NCBI GenBank assembly: GCA_030062745.1
Contig: CP099843.1
Location: 18,952,997-19,016,996 of the forward strand
Length of the DNA: 64,000 bases
Direction: 5' to 3'
Origin: Capitulum mitella
Taxonomy: Eukaryota; Arthropoda; Thecostraca; Pollicipedomorpha; Pollicipedidae
Part shown: positions 31,838 through 44,009 of the stretch, piece by piece
Position numbering within the stretch: the stretch's first letter is position 1
Layout: every line of letters starts with the position of its first letter
The notes under the pieces: model-generated
The model's database searches: none
What the model saw: only the letters and a program-made list of their open reading frames with translations
Told to the model about the DNA's origin: nothing
Made by a program: the position numbers and the translations under genes

Positions 31838-32911
31838 CCTTATTCCCGCACCCACAGGGCTAGGTCGCATTCCCGTATGGGGTGGGATGCGGATTTCCCC
31901 TCTCGAGATTCCGCGAACTGCTCGTCCGATTTCATCGCAACAAACGACAAGCAATTCCGCTATGACGTAAACTATATTTTTATAAAATAAACATCCCAAA
32001 ACCGTAATATGGGTGAACACGGGAGGAAAAAGGCCAGAATGGGGCTATTTTTACTTGTAAATCCGCTGTTTATGCAGAGATTCTGATGCACTTGGCATGA
32101 ATCCTGAGCTAATCGACGGGACTTTTCTTATTGGCACATACGTTTAGAATTTTGAGGAAATTCATAGGCATTCACTGGGTTTGGAAAATGTGGCGGAATA
32201 CTTTCTGCAAACCGGACGGAAAAGTTTAAAGCAATTGTTTATCTTTTACTAGTTATGTTGTAACTGGGAAATACAAACCGTATTAAAATGTTTGTAAAAT
32301 TCTGGCATACGCGACGCCTGCGACATAAAAAAGGGTAAAATGTCATGGTCGCAAGTTCATCAGCTCACCTTACGACTTCTGACGTTAAATGACTTCAAAT
32401 GGCCTCGGTCACGTGGAATGGCCCTGATATCAACCTGAAACTTGAAACACAAATGAAAGGTACTACTCTAAGTCATAGATATCCCGGAGTTTGCATTTCG
32501 AAAATTAGCATCAAAAATACTTACGCAAAGCCAAATTTTGATTTTTGACCTGGACCGGACCTTGTCTGACCTTGTAAAGTGAACATAGATTAACAAAAAT
32601 ATTTCTGTACGTTTACCAAATTATTAGACTATGCACACACCTTTCATTTTAAGTTCTTTCTTAAAACTTTTTTTTCTGCAGCCATTTTTCTTTCACCTTC
32701 AACAGGCTCAACCATGGCCTAAGGTGTCTCCAAAAAAAGCATGGCCTAGCTACACCCCTGGGCACAAGAAAATTAAGAAAATGTGACATAAAACATAGGA
32801 AGAATACGAATGAAAAGTCACAGAGTTTCGTGAAGCTGCTTCAAAACCCTGGAAAAAGTGAGCGAAACCGGAGGGGCGCCTATGAATCCTCCCAAACGGG
32901 AATAGGATTAA
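31838..32911 (-). mobile_element. Decayed piggyBac-like element, copy D
   Basis: Shares with copies A-C the block TCCGATTTCATCGCAACAAA, the phrases around AAATTCATAGGCATTCAC, CAAATTTTGATTTTTGACCT and TTTCGTGAAGCTGCTTC, and ends CCAAACGGGAATAGGATTAA. The left end (CTTATTCCCGCACCC near 31838) is weak. More diverged than A, B and C. No coding. Confidence 0.7.
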
Positions 32912-33644
32912 TGCACACAATCATTTCCATTGCGGAAATAACGCAAAAATTTAATCTTGGAGCTGGTCAAAGACAATGTGAGGTCAAAGAACGCCAATGA
33001 TCTCACTCAGAATCTAAAAGTTTACCTTTAAAAGCCCGAAACACATTTTCATTTGTGTGAATGTCGTCAAATTTAATTTAAAAAAAAACAGACTCCATAT
33101 CTAGTCAGATTGCCAGGAAGAACACAAAATGAAGTTTACATACAGGAAGAGGTTCGTAAGGTCTCAAGAATGAGGTCAGAATCCAGTGACATGACACGAC
33201 CCGGAAAAACGATTGTTGCAAAAGACGCGCAAAAGATGTCACGTCCACTATCACAAATACCAGTTTCCAGGCGCAGCCGTTTGCCAGCAGTCTACGGAAA
33301 ACCTCCTGGGGCCCGGCAGTCCCCCACGTCCCGCGAGCGCTCACATTACTACACGGCCGTCGCCAACTCGGAACGCGATCGTCCTCCGCACGTCAACGTC
33401 AACAACCTAACTTCTAAGATGCTATTCAACAACAAATGAGGGGACTTAAACCACAAACAGGACACCCTGATCATCCACAGATCTCGGCCTGGAATGGAAA
33501 ACTTGTGAAACTACACGAAAAGGGAAAAGCCAAAAGGTTGGCAATCATGTTTTTCAGCATTTGGGAAGGTTAACATTAAGAGAATTGAGATTGAGTACAG
33601 GAACCTAAATTCTGTAAAATATTTCGTTCTACATAAGCTATGAC
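32912..33644. other. Intergenic, nothing recognised
   Basis: One frame of 109 codons at 33110-33439 has no recognisable domain. Confidence 0.5.
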
Positions 33645-35886
33645 TAGGGATGCATCAGACCGTGATTTTTTTATCCAGCCGGATACCAGATATGCCGGAT
33701 CGGGGTGCCGGGTATCCGGCCGGATACCGGATATTATGGATGCCTATTTTTATTTCATGTTTGTTGCTGAAAAATGAAACGAAAACGACTGAGCTGAGAA
33801 ACAAAGGTCTGAAAACTGGAAAAATAAATAGAAAACATGAACAGTTTGCGAATCATTCCACTTAGCGCTTACAATTACTGTAAGGTTTCCACATGTTTCA
33901 CTGTAAAAAAAAGAATAAAGAACACAGCGATCATAGCGAAGCTCACCATCCCTGACTACAGGCAAAAGGCAAAAGCTCCAAAATACCCAAATGCCATTAG
34001 CGCCTTGGTGGACCTTGAATAACTGGCATGATAAGCATTCTACACAGATACTAAGGTATGTCCATTGAAACATACAAAACAAAAGGCAAAAGCTCACACA
34101 AACAAACAAACAAAAGGCAAAAGGCAAAAGCTCCAAAATACGTAAAATGCCATTAGCGCCTTGGTGGACCTTGAATACCTGGCATGATAAGCATTCTACA
34201 CAGCTACTAAGGTATGTCCATTGAAACATACTCTCCCTTAACCCTTGCCCGTATAGGGCCTTCTGCATAACGCGGACGTATGGTGGGGATGATACTACCC
34301 ACTCCCCCGGCCATTTTCACACCGTGCGTCCTAGAGCGTAACGGAAAACACCAGCGTGTCGCACGCAGCAAGATCTCGCGACCAGTTTTCTTTTTCTAAG
34401 ATCTCAGGTCAACGGATGACCTTTCAGGTCGGGTCAAAACTCAAAAATTGGCAGAAAGTAGTACTTTTCGAGTTTAAGCACAAATGAACGTCACAGAACA
34501 AAGGATGACGAAAAGAGACGGATATCATAGTGTTCGTCAATAAATTGAGTCTTTTTGTACACTACATGATTGCATTTTATCCATAGAATCCCATCCAGGT
34601 AATGCTAGGTCAATCCTTGTCAAGCGGGGTCGTCGGCTTAAATGTGTTCTCGGAGCCGCAGAAGCATTTCTACAGGTAATAATAGGTGCTGAAGTAAAAT
34701 GTAGCATCTCAGTTAATCAGCACTATGTGAAATAACACATAAAGATCGTCTTCGGTCATCCAAGGTCATCTTCGGTCATCCACGGTTCTCTGAAGACAAA
34801 GAGCTAAGATGACCTACAATTAGCTGAAAATCGCAACATAAATGCCTTAAAAGCGTTTTTCGAGTTGGCATCCAACACAAAATCTAATTTTAGGCACGCC
34901 GTGGTACTGCAGACTCATGACTCCAAGGCCAACGCCGCTCCGCCCGTCGGAGCAAAAGTCAGGCGTTCGCTGCACTGCGTTCTCTTTTGATGAAACAAAG
35001 GGTAAATTTCACCAAATCTATATCATTCGATTTCTTACGCCTCAAGCAACCCGAAAATAAACGTTGTTTTGCGGTAACTATTTCGTATCGGATTTCCACA
35101 GATAAAGAGTAACGTGTTTCCCGCTGTAGCTCATGACCTCAGTTTACACCCTCGATGAAGCCGGCAGTGAAGATAAACCTACTAAATTTCACAGTTATAT
35201 ATAATTCCAAATATATTACCTTATAGAAAATGCAATCTGGAGTCGACTAATATATATTTTACTGTATTTGTGCACTCCAACCGTCTTGCAGGGAGACAAA
35301 ACTGAGACCGTTGTACACTGGCAGCGTCGGTGCGCGAAAATGACTGACATGGTTCCCGTTATATCATAGCTCGTTACCATGGTAACGAAGAATATCTTTT
35401 TTCACCATAACATGCGGAAAGGATGCCCCGGAAGGCACACAGAGTTTCACTTGGATCAAACACACCGTTCGGAAGTTGTCCTCGGAAAACCTCGGGCACG
35501 AAATGGGAGGTTGAACATATGCTGACTGTTGCTGCACTGCGCTGAGCTTGAATCCCACCCTCGAAAACTATGTCTCAACCCTTCCGAAGTAAGAAGAAAA
35601 AGTAGTGGTCCAGACAGATCTTGAAAATGTCATTTGCATCGACAGTCTAACATAATGAGGCACATTGCTCGTGAACGGTTTGTAGGCAGGCACAGAACAT
35701 CTCGATCGTACACCGGAAGGCCAAATATCCGGCAATATCCGGCCGGATCACAGAAATATCCGGCCCGATGCCGGATACCTGATAATCCGCCGGGTGCCAG
35801 ATACCGGCATCCGGTATCCGGCATACTGGATAATCTCAAATATCCGGCTGGATATCCGGCCGGACCGGATATCCGGTGCATCCCTA
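33645..35886. mobile_element. hAT-like non-autonomous element
   Basis: Ends are TAGGGATGCA and TGCATCCCTA, exact inverted repeats, followed inside by clusters of CCGGATATCCGG-type words (33667-33735 and 35718-35875). The flanking eight bases, gctatgac and gctttaac, agree at six of eight positions, which fits the 8-bp target duplication of hAT elements. The 2242-base interior holds no transposase frame. A 57-base block (AAAGCTCCAAAATAC to CCTTGGTGGACCTTGAAT) is duplicated at about 33970 and 34128. Confidence 0.7.
34238..34300. mobile_element. Possible TTAA element end inside the hAT-like element
   Basis: TTAACCCTTGCCCGTATAGG resembles the start of a TTAA/CCC-type element, followed by a C-rich ACTCCCCCGGCC stretch. 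No matching other end was identified, so this is only a candidate. Confidence 0.25.
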
Positions 35887-36451
35887 GCTTTAACTGCGTT
35901 AAACGTGTTCCGGGCGATGCCATGTGCGGAGATGCTTATATCCTCCATTTTAACTATTAAGTATGGGAAGATTGATGTACATCAATTATCAAAGATATAT
36001 TGGCGATTAAACCAAAAACGCTATTTAAAAACATACCCTGCAATTAGGTTCATACAATCAGTTCAGAAAATTAAGACATTGGAAAGGGTCAGATGACACC
36101 CATTAGGGCACGCAATAAACTGCCTCAGCAGTTGCACCGCATAGCAATATGCATAGCAGTATAAAATGTTGCAGTTAATAGCCGGGCAAGCGTTTCATAT
36201 CGCGATCCGAGGGCGCTTTGCAAGCGGATCGCGGTCTACAATCCATGAAGTCATCGTAAACACGACGGGGAATACTACTGCGGTTCAATGTGTGACTAGT
36301 TTTCAGCTTAAGTGATACCAAACGAAAGCCAGTGACATCATCGTCACTCTACATGAGTGGCATGACTCACCACCTTTGGCCTGAAGACCCAAATGAACCC
36401 AAAAATGAGGCCAACATACGCCGTACGGAGAACGCGACCTCCAGCGGACAT

Positions 36452-36535
36452 ACCGGCAATTCCAAATCAGCACTAAACACGAGCCAATGACGAACCGGCA
36501 ATTCCAAATCAGCATTAAACACGAGCCAATGACGA
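36452..36535 (+). repeat. 42-bp tandem duplication
   Basis: ACCGGCAATTCCAAATCAGC and the following 22 bases occur twice, at 36452 and 36494, with one or two differences. Confidence 0.92.
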
Positions 36536-36979
36536 TATCATAAGTCCGCCACGGTGACCTGACCTCTGCATCGGTGACGTACCCGTGACCTTTGGCTTTG
36601 GGTCTCAGAGGCGAGATTGGAGTGCGCAGAACGCCGCCGCGGGCCGGACTTACAAGTACGTTTCACCCAAGGCAGCGCTTAATGGTGGACTGTGACGATA
36701 TTTTGCGTCCAACTCGATAACATGACCTGTAACCTTCGACCTTGGGATGAAACTCCAGATGACAGTAATGGAGCGCAGCCGTGACGGAACCGACGGACAG
36801 TTTCCACCAGAATGCCAGCTGATAATCAATGACGCTGCCTTTACCCTGCATCGGTAACCTGGCCTGTGACCTTTGGCCTCCGGTCTCCAGTTATCCAGTT
36901 AGGTCAAAGTGGGTCGATCGCCACCGCGGCCGAATTTTGCCGCCGCCGTGGCCGGATGGCAATAAGAAGCATGACAAGG

Positions 36980-37380
36980 TTTTTGGGCAGAAGTTCGTAG
37001 GCCTAAAGTTCGTGGGGTAATAGTTCGTCGGGTATTATTTCGTAAGGACAAAAGTTTGTTGGCAAAAGTTCGTCTTGGGCAAAAGTTCGTATAGCGAATG
37101 TCCGTATGGACAAAGTTCGTCCAGAACAAAAGCTCGTCTGGGAAAAAAGTTCGTCTAAGACAAAACTTCGTCTCACTTAAGTTCGTATAGGACGAAAGTC
37201 CGTCTAGGACAAAAGTTCGTCCAATAAGTTCCGTAAAGGACATAAGTTTGTCTACAAGAGTTCTTCGAGGGCAAAAATTCGTTTCGTAGAAATTCGTCCC
37301 GGACAAAAGTTCGTCTGAGAAAAAAGTTCGTCTATGGAAAAAGTTCGTCCAGGGAAAAGTCTCTTCCATGTCATATGGTT
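36980..37380 (+). repeat. GTTCGTC-type array, left arm
   Basis: About 20 degenerate units of roughly 15 to 20 bases, consensus near GGACAAAAGTTCGTCTA. All frames stay partly open because the unit is low in stops, giving a spurious 176-codon frame on the minus strand. Confidence 0.88.
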
Positions 37381-37740
37381 CTCGCATGGAAGTTCTTACG
37401 GGCCTGCGTGAGTAGTCCTTAAGGACCATATATATAGTCCGGAAAAACTGCGAACTATCGGACGACAGCTAGTGCAATCACACTAGTGAATGAGGCTTTG
37501 ATTCCCAATGGCCGGATCCCGCAATGGCAATAAGAAATGGCAAAAGTTCGTCTATGGAAAAAGTTCGTCCAGGGAAAAGTCTCCTCCATGTCATATGGTT
37601 CTCGCATACAAGTTCTTAAGGGCCTGCGTGTGTAGTTCTTAAGGACCGTATGTATAGTCCGGAAAAACTGCGAACTATCGGACGACAGCTATTGCAATCA
37701 CACCAGTGAATGAGGCTCTGATTCCCCATGGCCAGATCCC
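37331..37740 (+). repeat. 220-bp tandem duplication
   Basis: TCTATGGAAAAAGTTCGTCC begins at 37331 and again at 37551; the two copies stay alike through GGAAAAACTGCGAACTATCG and GAATGAGGCT to about 37740. Confidence 0.92.
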
Positions 37741-38008
37741 GAATTGATTCCATTCCATGAGTCATAAGCAAGTGGGTAACCGGACGAAAATTTGTAAGTC
37801 AAAAGTTTGCACGTGAAAAAGGTTCTTAGCCAAAGGCTCGTATGCATAAGATTCGTGAGGAAAAAGCTTCGTAGCCAAAAGTTCGTAAACAAAGGTCCTT
37901 ATCGGAAAAGGTTCGTTCCAGGTTTGCGCCAAAGGCGAGGTATACGATACTACAGACCGTAGGCCGATAAAGGGTGCGATCGGACTTGATCTGGTCTAAC
38001 AAAGTGGT

Positions 38009-38033
38009 TAGGTTACGTTAGGTTAGGCTAGAT
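38009..38033 (+). repeat. Short TTAGG-like run
   Basis: GGTTAGGTTACGTTAGGTTA then GGCTAG: four TTAGG-like units, one imperfect. TTAGG is the telomere unit of many arthropods, but a run this short proves little. Confidence 0.5.
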
Positions 38034-38099
38034 TACTATTTTAGGTCTGTTTCTTTTCCGATAAGAGCCTTAAATTTACGCACCTTTGGTTACCAACCG

Positions 38100-38530
38100 T
38101 TTTTCGTCACGAACCTTTCCCCTTACGAAACTTTTCCATACAAACTGTATGCAGTATGAGCCTTTTCCATTAGCGAGACGAACTTGTCTTTGACTCGTTT
38201 TTGCCTTTGTGGCTCTTGACAAGCTCCTGCATGACAGACCTCTGTCCTACACAAACTTCTGCCCTATATGAGCTTTTGCCTTACACAAACTCCTGTCCCA
38301 GACGAACTTGTCCGAGAAGAACTTTTGTCCCAGACGAAACCTGTCCCACATGAACTTCTGCAAAACGAACTTTTGTCCTCGACGAACTTTTACTCTCAAC
38401 AACTTTTCGCCCTGGACGAATTTTTCCACGACGAGCTTCCGCACGACGAACTTTTGTCCCACAAACTTTAGTCCGACAAACTTTTGTCCGACCAACTCCT
38501 GCGATACGAACTTTTGCTCTAAAATCGACA
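38100..38530 (-). repeat. GTTCGTC-type array, right arm (inverted)
   Basis: The same unit as 36980-37380 but in reverse orientation, consensus near GACGAACTTTTGTCC, about 20 units, more irregular between 38100 and 38240. Confidence 0.88.
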
Positions 38531-39710
38531 AGCACGTAAAATCGACCTAAAAGAGACAACGCCTGCAAAGTACCGCACTCTGCTGTCCGGCTCCTATCAG
38601 CCCAACGCGCCCTATCCATCATTGGGTGCCGCTTTCGGTGAAGGCTGCCTGTAAGTCCGGTCGCTGTAGGCTACCATTCGGCTATAAGCTATGATTCGGC
38701 ACCACTTCTGGTGGCAAATACCAGCCAATTAGGCCACTGCTTTGCTCCCTTACTTCTATCAGATATTTCGTCCCAAGATGGAAGGTCCCAGACAGAGTTG
38801 AGAAACATGCTGTTTTCTGGTGTTGAAGAACACCAATTAGATTTTAAGCTCCAAAAGTTTGCTATCAAAAGCTGCTTTGTCCATTAGACAAATCTCTGCA
38901 AGTAAATGGCTCCACCTCCATTCCGTAAGACGTAGGTATGGTGTCATAACTGAATTACACCAAGAACACCAAGTATTACACCAAGTTAAGCCAGTATCAC
39001 TCTTTGCAAAATTTTGGTTCCAGGGAAAATTCCCAAAACCAAAAATTTCCCCCGTTCAGGTCAGGTTACCAAAATGAGTTCAAGATGTCGTCACCATCGC
39101 CCAGTAAGTGTTTTGGGTGAAAACTGCTTGTCAGTCCGGTCGCAGTCGCGTTAACCGTACTTTAATCTCGTTTTTGAGACGTAAGGTCAGAGGTCATGGG
39201 TCATGTTACTGATATAGGGCAAAGACCGTACCATGTGCTACTACTCGGCATGGCTTCCAGTGAAAACTACCAGTCGGTTCACTCATCTGTCCGATATCGA
39301 TATGCACTTCAGTTCGATAACCACAGGTACCCCTGGGCCAAAGGTTATGCAAGTCAGGTTGTGTTGCTGCGGGCTTCTAGTATCGTCATCTTCTCGCATT
39401 TACTGCTACTTTGCGTGCAGGCTACCAGAAGGTCGGGTTCCGGTTGCGCTTCGCGTACTCTCACCTTGTTTTCTGGGTCCTAAGTCAAAGGTCAGAGGTC
39501 ATGTCAGCAATACAGAATGATAACAAAATCACTGGCTTTCATTTGGTATCATTTTAGCTGAAAACCAGCCATAAAATAGGCTGCAGTAGCATTCCACATA
39601 CTGTTCCTACAATGTCGTAATGAAATGCAGACCGTGATGCGCCGGCATAGTCTCCCCGTTGCGCCCTCCGATCAGCATGTGAAGTGCCTGTCCACCGTTA
39701 CCCCACTGTG

Positions 39711-41228
39711 TTAACCTTCGCCGAACCGGGAGGGGGGTCATGAGAACTCTCCCCTCCAGTTTTCCAAGGCCAACCAAAAAAGAAAACAAACAAAAGGCGC
39801 AGAGATACGAATTCGGAATACCTTATCCCTACATACATCATTTTACACCTTGTGCCAATTTAAGTTAACGTCACCTCCGGTCACTGACCTAGGAGAGACC
39901 AAGTACGACCATTTTCCACAAAAAAAAACGAAAGTGGCATAACATTTCTGGAATGCATCGATTGGTATGTAACTTCTTAACTAACTTAGCATTTTGGAAA
40001 AACATGACAAATAGAATAATTCTGATATCTCAAATTTTTGGGAAATATCCAGGTCACTAACCTTTATGCCAGCTGAACTTTTGACCTTTTTACATCTACT
40101 AATGAGATAAGGGGATTTGTTGGGAGGGGAGTTAAGTCTTGAACATAGGCTCTGGTGTTTCTCACGTCATCAGCACACATATATGTATTCCTTGACAGGT
40201 GACCTGGGGTCTGATCATGTTCCACACAATTTTCCAACCCAACACTGAGTACAGGTCTATGGCTTACAGTCTTGGAATATTTACTAGTAGTCAAATGTGC
40301 TTCACAAGCACCAATACATGATAGGAATCTATTAGCCAAGGGTGGCCTATTCTCACTGGGCCCAAACTGACCTGCTTTGACCTTTTGAAACATTATGTTT
40401 GTTTTCAATGCAAACACACTCTGCATGGCCACAAATGATAAGAATTATCACCATGCTTTGCTACTATGCAGTGTCTATTGCTCCAATCCTCCCATTTTTG
40501 GTCACTGTAACCCTTGATGTCAAAAAAATAACTTCCCACTAAACATTAGGCTTCTGCAATGTGGTCAAGCCCATTGCCCAGTACCTGCATGACTCACCTG
40601 AAAAATACTTTGGGGCATGGTAGTTTCATGTTGTCAAAAGAACATTACATGACCCAATGTTATCGAATTTTATACTGTACCATGCCTGATCAATGATAAT
40701 GTAGCAGATGCTAAGACAGACATCAGAAATGCCCAACACATAGCCATCAATACCTTGACTTATGTTGACCTTGTTTGACTTCAATGATAGCTGCAGACTT
40801 CATATGGATGCTACAATCATTAGTGGCACACTGTAGCCAAGATATGGACATGTAAATTCAGAAGAAGCCTCCTGACCTTACAAATGGATGATTTCTTCCA
40901 TTAGTTTCAACTTTGCTCAAATGACTCAATTTGGCCTCAAGTGTCCTTTTTTAGCCCATGGAAGCAAATCAGGCCTTCTTTTTATTGTTAAACCCCATCT
41001 GGGTCACAAAGAAACCTTGGTTATCAAAGTTTTCTGGCAAAAATGTCAATGGGGTAATTTGATCTAAAATGACCTCTAATGATCTTAATGTTGACCTTAT
41101 TTAAAAAAAACTGGGTGCTTCTTTCCAATTTTGCTGACTAGATTTCTCATGGCTTTTACTTTTTCAGGGCCTAAGGCTTCCAAGATCTTGGGGGTTCACA
41201 TGAACCCCTCCTGTGCTAGTAATGGTGC
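39711..41228 (+). mobile_element. Second TTAA family (TTAACCTTCGCCG), copy 2
   Basis: Starts TTAACCTTCGCCGAACCGGG then AGGGGGGTCATGAGAACTCT. Near 41190-41215 the sequence GGGGTTCACATGAACCCCTC looks like a worn inverse of that start, which would make the element about 1.5 kb. The last bases beyond that are not recognisable. It has no coding capacity. Confidence 0.5.
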
Positions 41229-42000
41229 AGCCAGAGGCTGGCCCAGCAAGGGACAATGATGAGGATTACACCTGTTGCTATAAATCATAGGTATAATGGT
41301 CTGAATCTGACTGCAGCAGACTCTCTGCATGAATGAATGCAACACACAACACACAACAGACAGACAGTATCTTAATTATAAGATAAAAAACAGGGGAGAA
41401 CAAAGCAGAATATCAGGATGCACCAAGGTAGGCCAAAGCATATCACAAAGGAAACAACATTTTCACTCCCCATAACCTAAATATGCAAGTCCTTTTTTAG
41501 CCAGTCACAAGGTGTCCAGGTGTAAAGACAAACCTGCATGCAAAAAAACAGAAACCAATACTCCATGGACAACAAAGTGCCTTAAATCAAACCAGATTTT
41601 TACTCCAAGATTACACCAATCATTGAAATATCAGTGACAAAAATAAACATGTTTATGCTTCCTGCTAGCTTTCTTATGCCTATGTTTAACTTTCTAAGTG
41701 TACAAGATGGGGGAAAAGGTCAGGGGCATGGCCCACAGTGTTTTGAAAATGTAAAACTGGCCCCATGAAAAAATGTGTCCCCACCTTCTCAGACACCACT
41801 GTACTAATGGGTAAATGCAACAGATGCAGCTGCTGGAAATTTGAGCATGTGAATTAAGAAAAACTAAAGCAAGTTCCCACAAGGTCATGGGGGATTATAA
41901 CTGGGCTAAGGAACTGGTGCCATCAAGGAACCACCTATTACAAGTAGAGAGTATTTCATTGCAGTTAAGCACATTTTCAAAACTTCACATGGTGGCCTCC
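39961..42000. other. CpG-depleted block
   Basis: I count two CpG dinucleotides in 2040 bases (near 40165 and 40664), whereas flanking DNA has them regularly and the next 60 bases alone have five. The block covers most of the TTAA-family copy and about 770 bases to its right. No coding region or RNA is recognised in it. Confidence 0.9.
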
Positions 42001-44009
42001 CCGTCAGTGCCGCCCACCGCCCACCCCAGGCGCTTAAACAGGTACGCGCCAAACTAATGTGCATTAGTGCGAGATACCATGTCGGTGCCAATTACACGGT
42101 GAGCCGTAGGCCTATACAGATATCAAGGACGTAAAAGTCTAGGCAAAACACACCTGTTACAGTTACGGATGTCGACGCTGACGCATTCTCCAGTGTCCGT
42201 TCCCCTCTCACATTCCTCGCCCGAATCGCCACCCACAAACGCCGCGGGTGCCAAGTTTTGTGCTACGGAAATCAACGCTAAATATAATCTAAATTAACAC
42301 TAATTCAAGACACTGTGCCCAAAACCTACAGGCCGGCTGCAGGCCATCCAACACCATCAATGGCTTAGCTCTAGCATTTTCGGAAGGGGACTAGGGTGAA
42401 GATTAAAGAAAAAGTGGTCTCATAGTATTTTTACTGTTATATCGGGAAGCTAAGGAAATTTATGTTATAAGATAAAACAACTGGATTTTTTTTGAGCGCC
42501 GTGACCCATTTACATCAAAGCCAGGGAAACTATTCTACCTATAAATATTAAACATTACCCAAACGAGACAGTATACTTCTGTTTTTTTTCTCATCAAATT
42601 CTGCCCTCCGTTGTATGACAACCCTTTTGTGTTATTCATGTTGACCTGCAACCTGACTTTCATATGAATCGGTTACGACTAGCAAAAGTCGTCATAAGGG
42701 CAGAAACTGTTAGAGAAGATTTTGACCTGAAGTTAAGGTCAAATGGTGGTTCGAATTACGAAAACTCGTGATCAAGGCGAAAAATGGGATCGAACATTTT
42801 GAATTCACCTCCATTTCAAACGGCGACCTTTGCCTGGTCAAAAGGGGAAGGTCTCACTGAAGCACGGGGCCTACTGACTCACAAACACAAGAAAAATGAC
42901 TCAGGATGTCACGAACGGTACATTCATTTTAGTTCATTAGCTCTATCTAGCATGTCATTCTTTCCTGAAACACGTGTGAGTGCGCTACGCCATCGCAAGC
43001 ACGTTTCAAATGATATGACGACCTCATAACGTAAAACCAACTTCAAAATCGCCTCTCGAAAATATGTGTGATGAAATATTACACATTTCGATGTCAAATG
43101 GCCTCGTAAATTTTTGTTAAGCCCAAGCTTTTCCAGCTGCGTGTTACGGACCGGCAAAGCTGACCGTCACTGATATCATCCAGATGGCGGGTCTTGTTGC
43201 AGTGTGCGTCATTCGGACATATGTTCCAAAATAGCGCACAACCTTCCGTCCCGTAATTGCGCACGGTCACTTTTCCGGCATAGTGAAGGAAAACTACAGC
43301 GCAATGCTGCGTTCTAGGCAGTTTAGGCATTTCACTTCACCTTCTGCCAGAAACTGTCGGGGAGCTAATTTCTTCATCATTACTTTTGTCTACGGCTTTA
43401 ACCATCTCTGGTATTCGTTATTTGGTCTTCGACTATGGGGATGCGACTCCCCCACAAAAGAGCTGGGGGCAGGGATCAGCTACCCTCTCCCAAAACTTTG
43501 GGCAACATTTGATATTAATTCCATGGCGGTGCATAGAAAGGAACGAGGTAAAAATAATGTTTTCCCCGATCTCCACAGAAGTTCCGATGCTACTGCCCTC
43601 CCTCCCGCCATTTCCAAACCTTACGTGATAGAGCAACGAAACAAAACGAGCGCATAGTATGGTCTCTTATCTACACGTTGATGTCCAGTTTGACTCTTTT
43701 AATAAAATACAGTGAATTTACAGGCCACCTCAAAGGAGCTTGTATTGATGGATTCTGTTTTTCTTTGGATGCTATGAAACGCAAAACAGATGCTTTTAAA
43801 GGGCCCAGAACGACGTCTGGTTATGAAGAAGGATTGAAACTACTGGTGGCTTCAAAATCGCCGCTTTCGATCACATCATGACCTCTCCAAGGACAATATA
43901 GGTCAAAAAAGATCAATGAACTCCATTTCACGATTTCGGCCTAAAATAACCTTGACCTAAGTAAGCATGGCAGTGCAGAGGTCACTAAAACCATGCTTGG
44001 CATACATGT
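42001..44009. other. Intergenic, nothing recognised
   Basis: CpG content returns abruptly at 42001. A 124-codon frame at 43283-43657 has no recognisable domain. Confidence 0.5.

Larger units (their letters stand above)
36300..39564. mobile_element. Fold-back element with long modular inverted arms
   Basis: The left end TTTTCAGCTTAAGTGATACC and inner AAACGAAAGCCAGTGA are matched in reverse by TCACTGGCTTTCATTTGG and TATCATTTTAGCTGAAAA at the right end. Further inside, GGCCGGACTTACAAG (36644) is matched in reverse by CTGTAAGTCCGGTCG (38648) and by a second copy at 39124. Next come arrays with AAAGTTCGTC on the left and GACGAACTTTTGTCC on the right. The arms are built from tandem modules, as in fold-back elements. 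No transposase is seen. Confidence 0.6.

Noticed and set aside
36899-37429. 176-codon minus-strand frame
   Set aside because: It is a translation of the GTTCGTC tandem array; the unit simply lacks stops in this frame.
38009-38033. Telomere sequence
   Set aside because: Only four TTAGG-like units with an error; such short runs arise by chance or within satellites.
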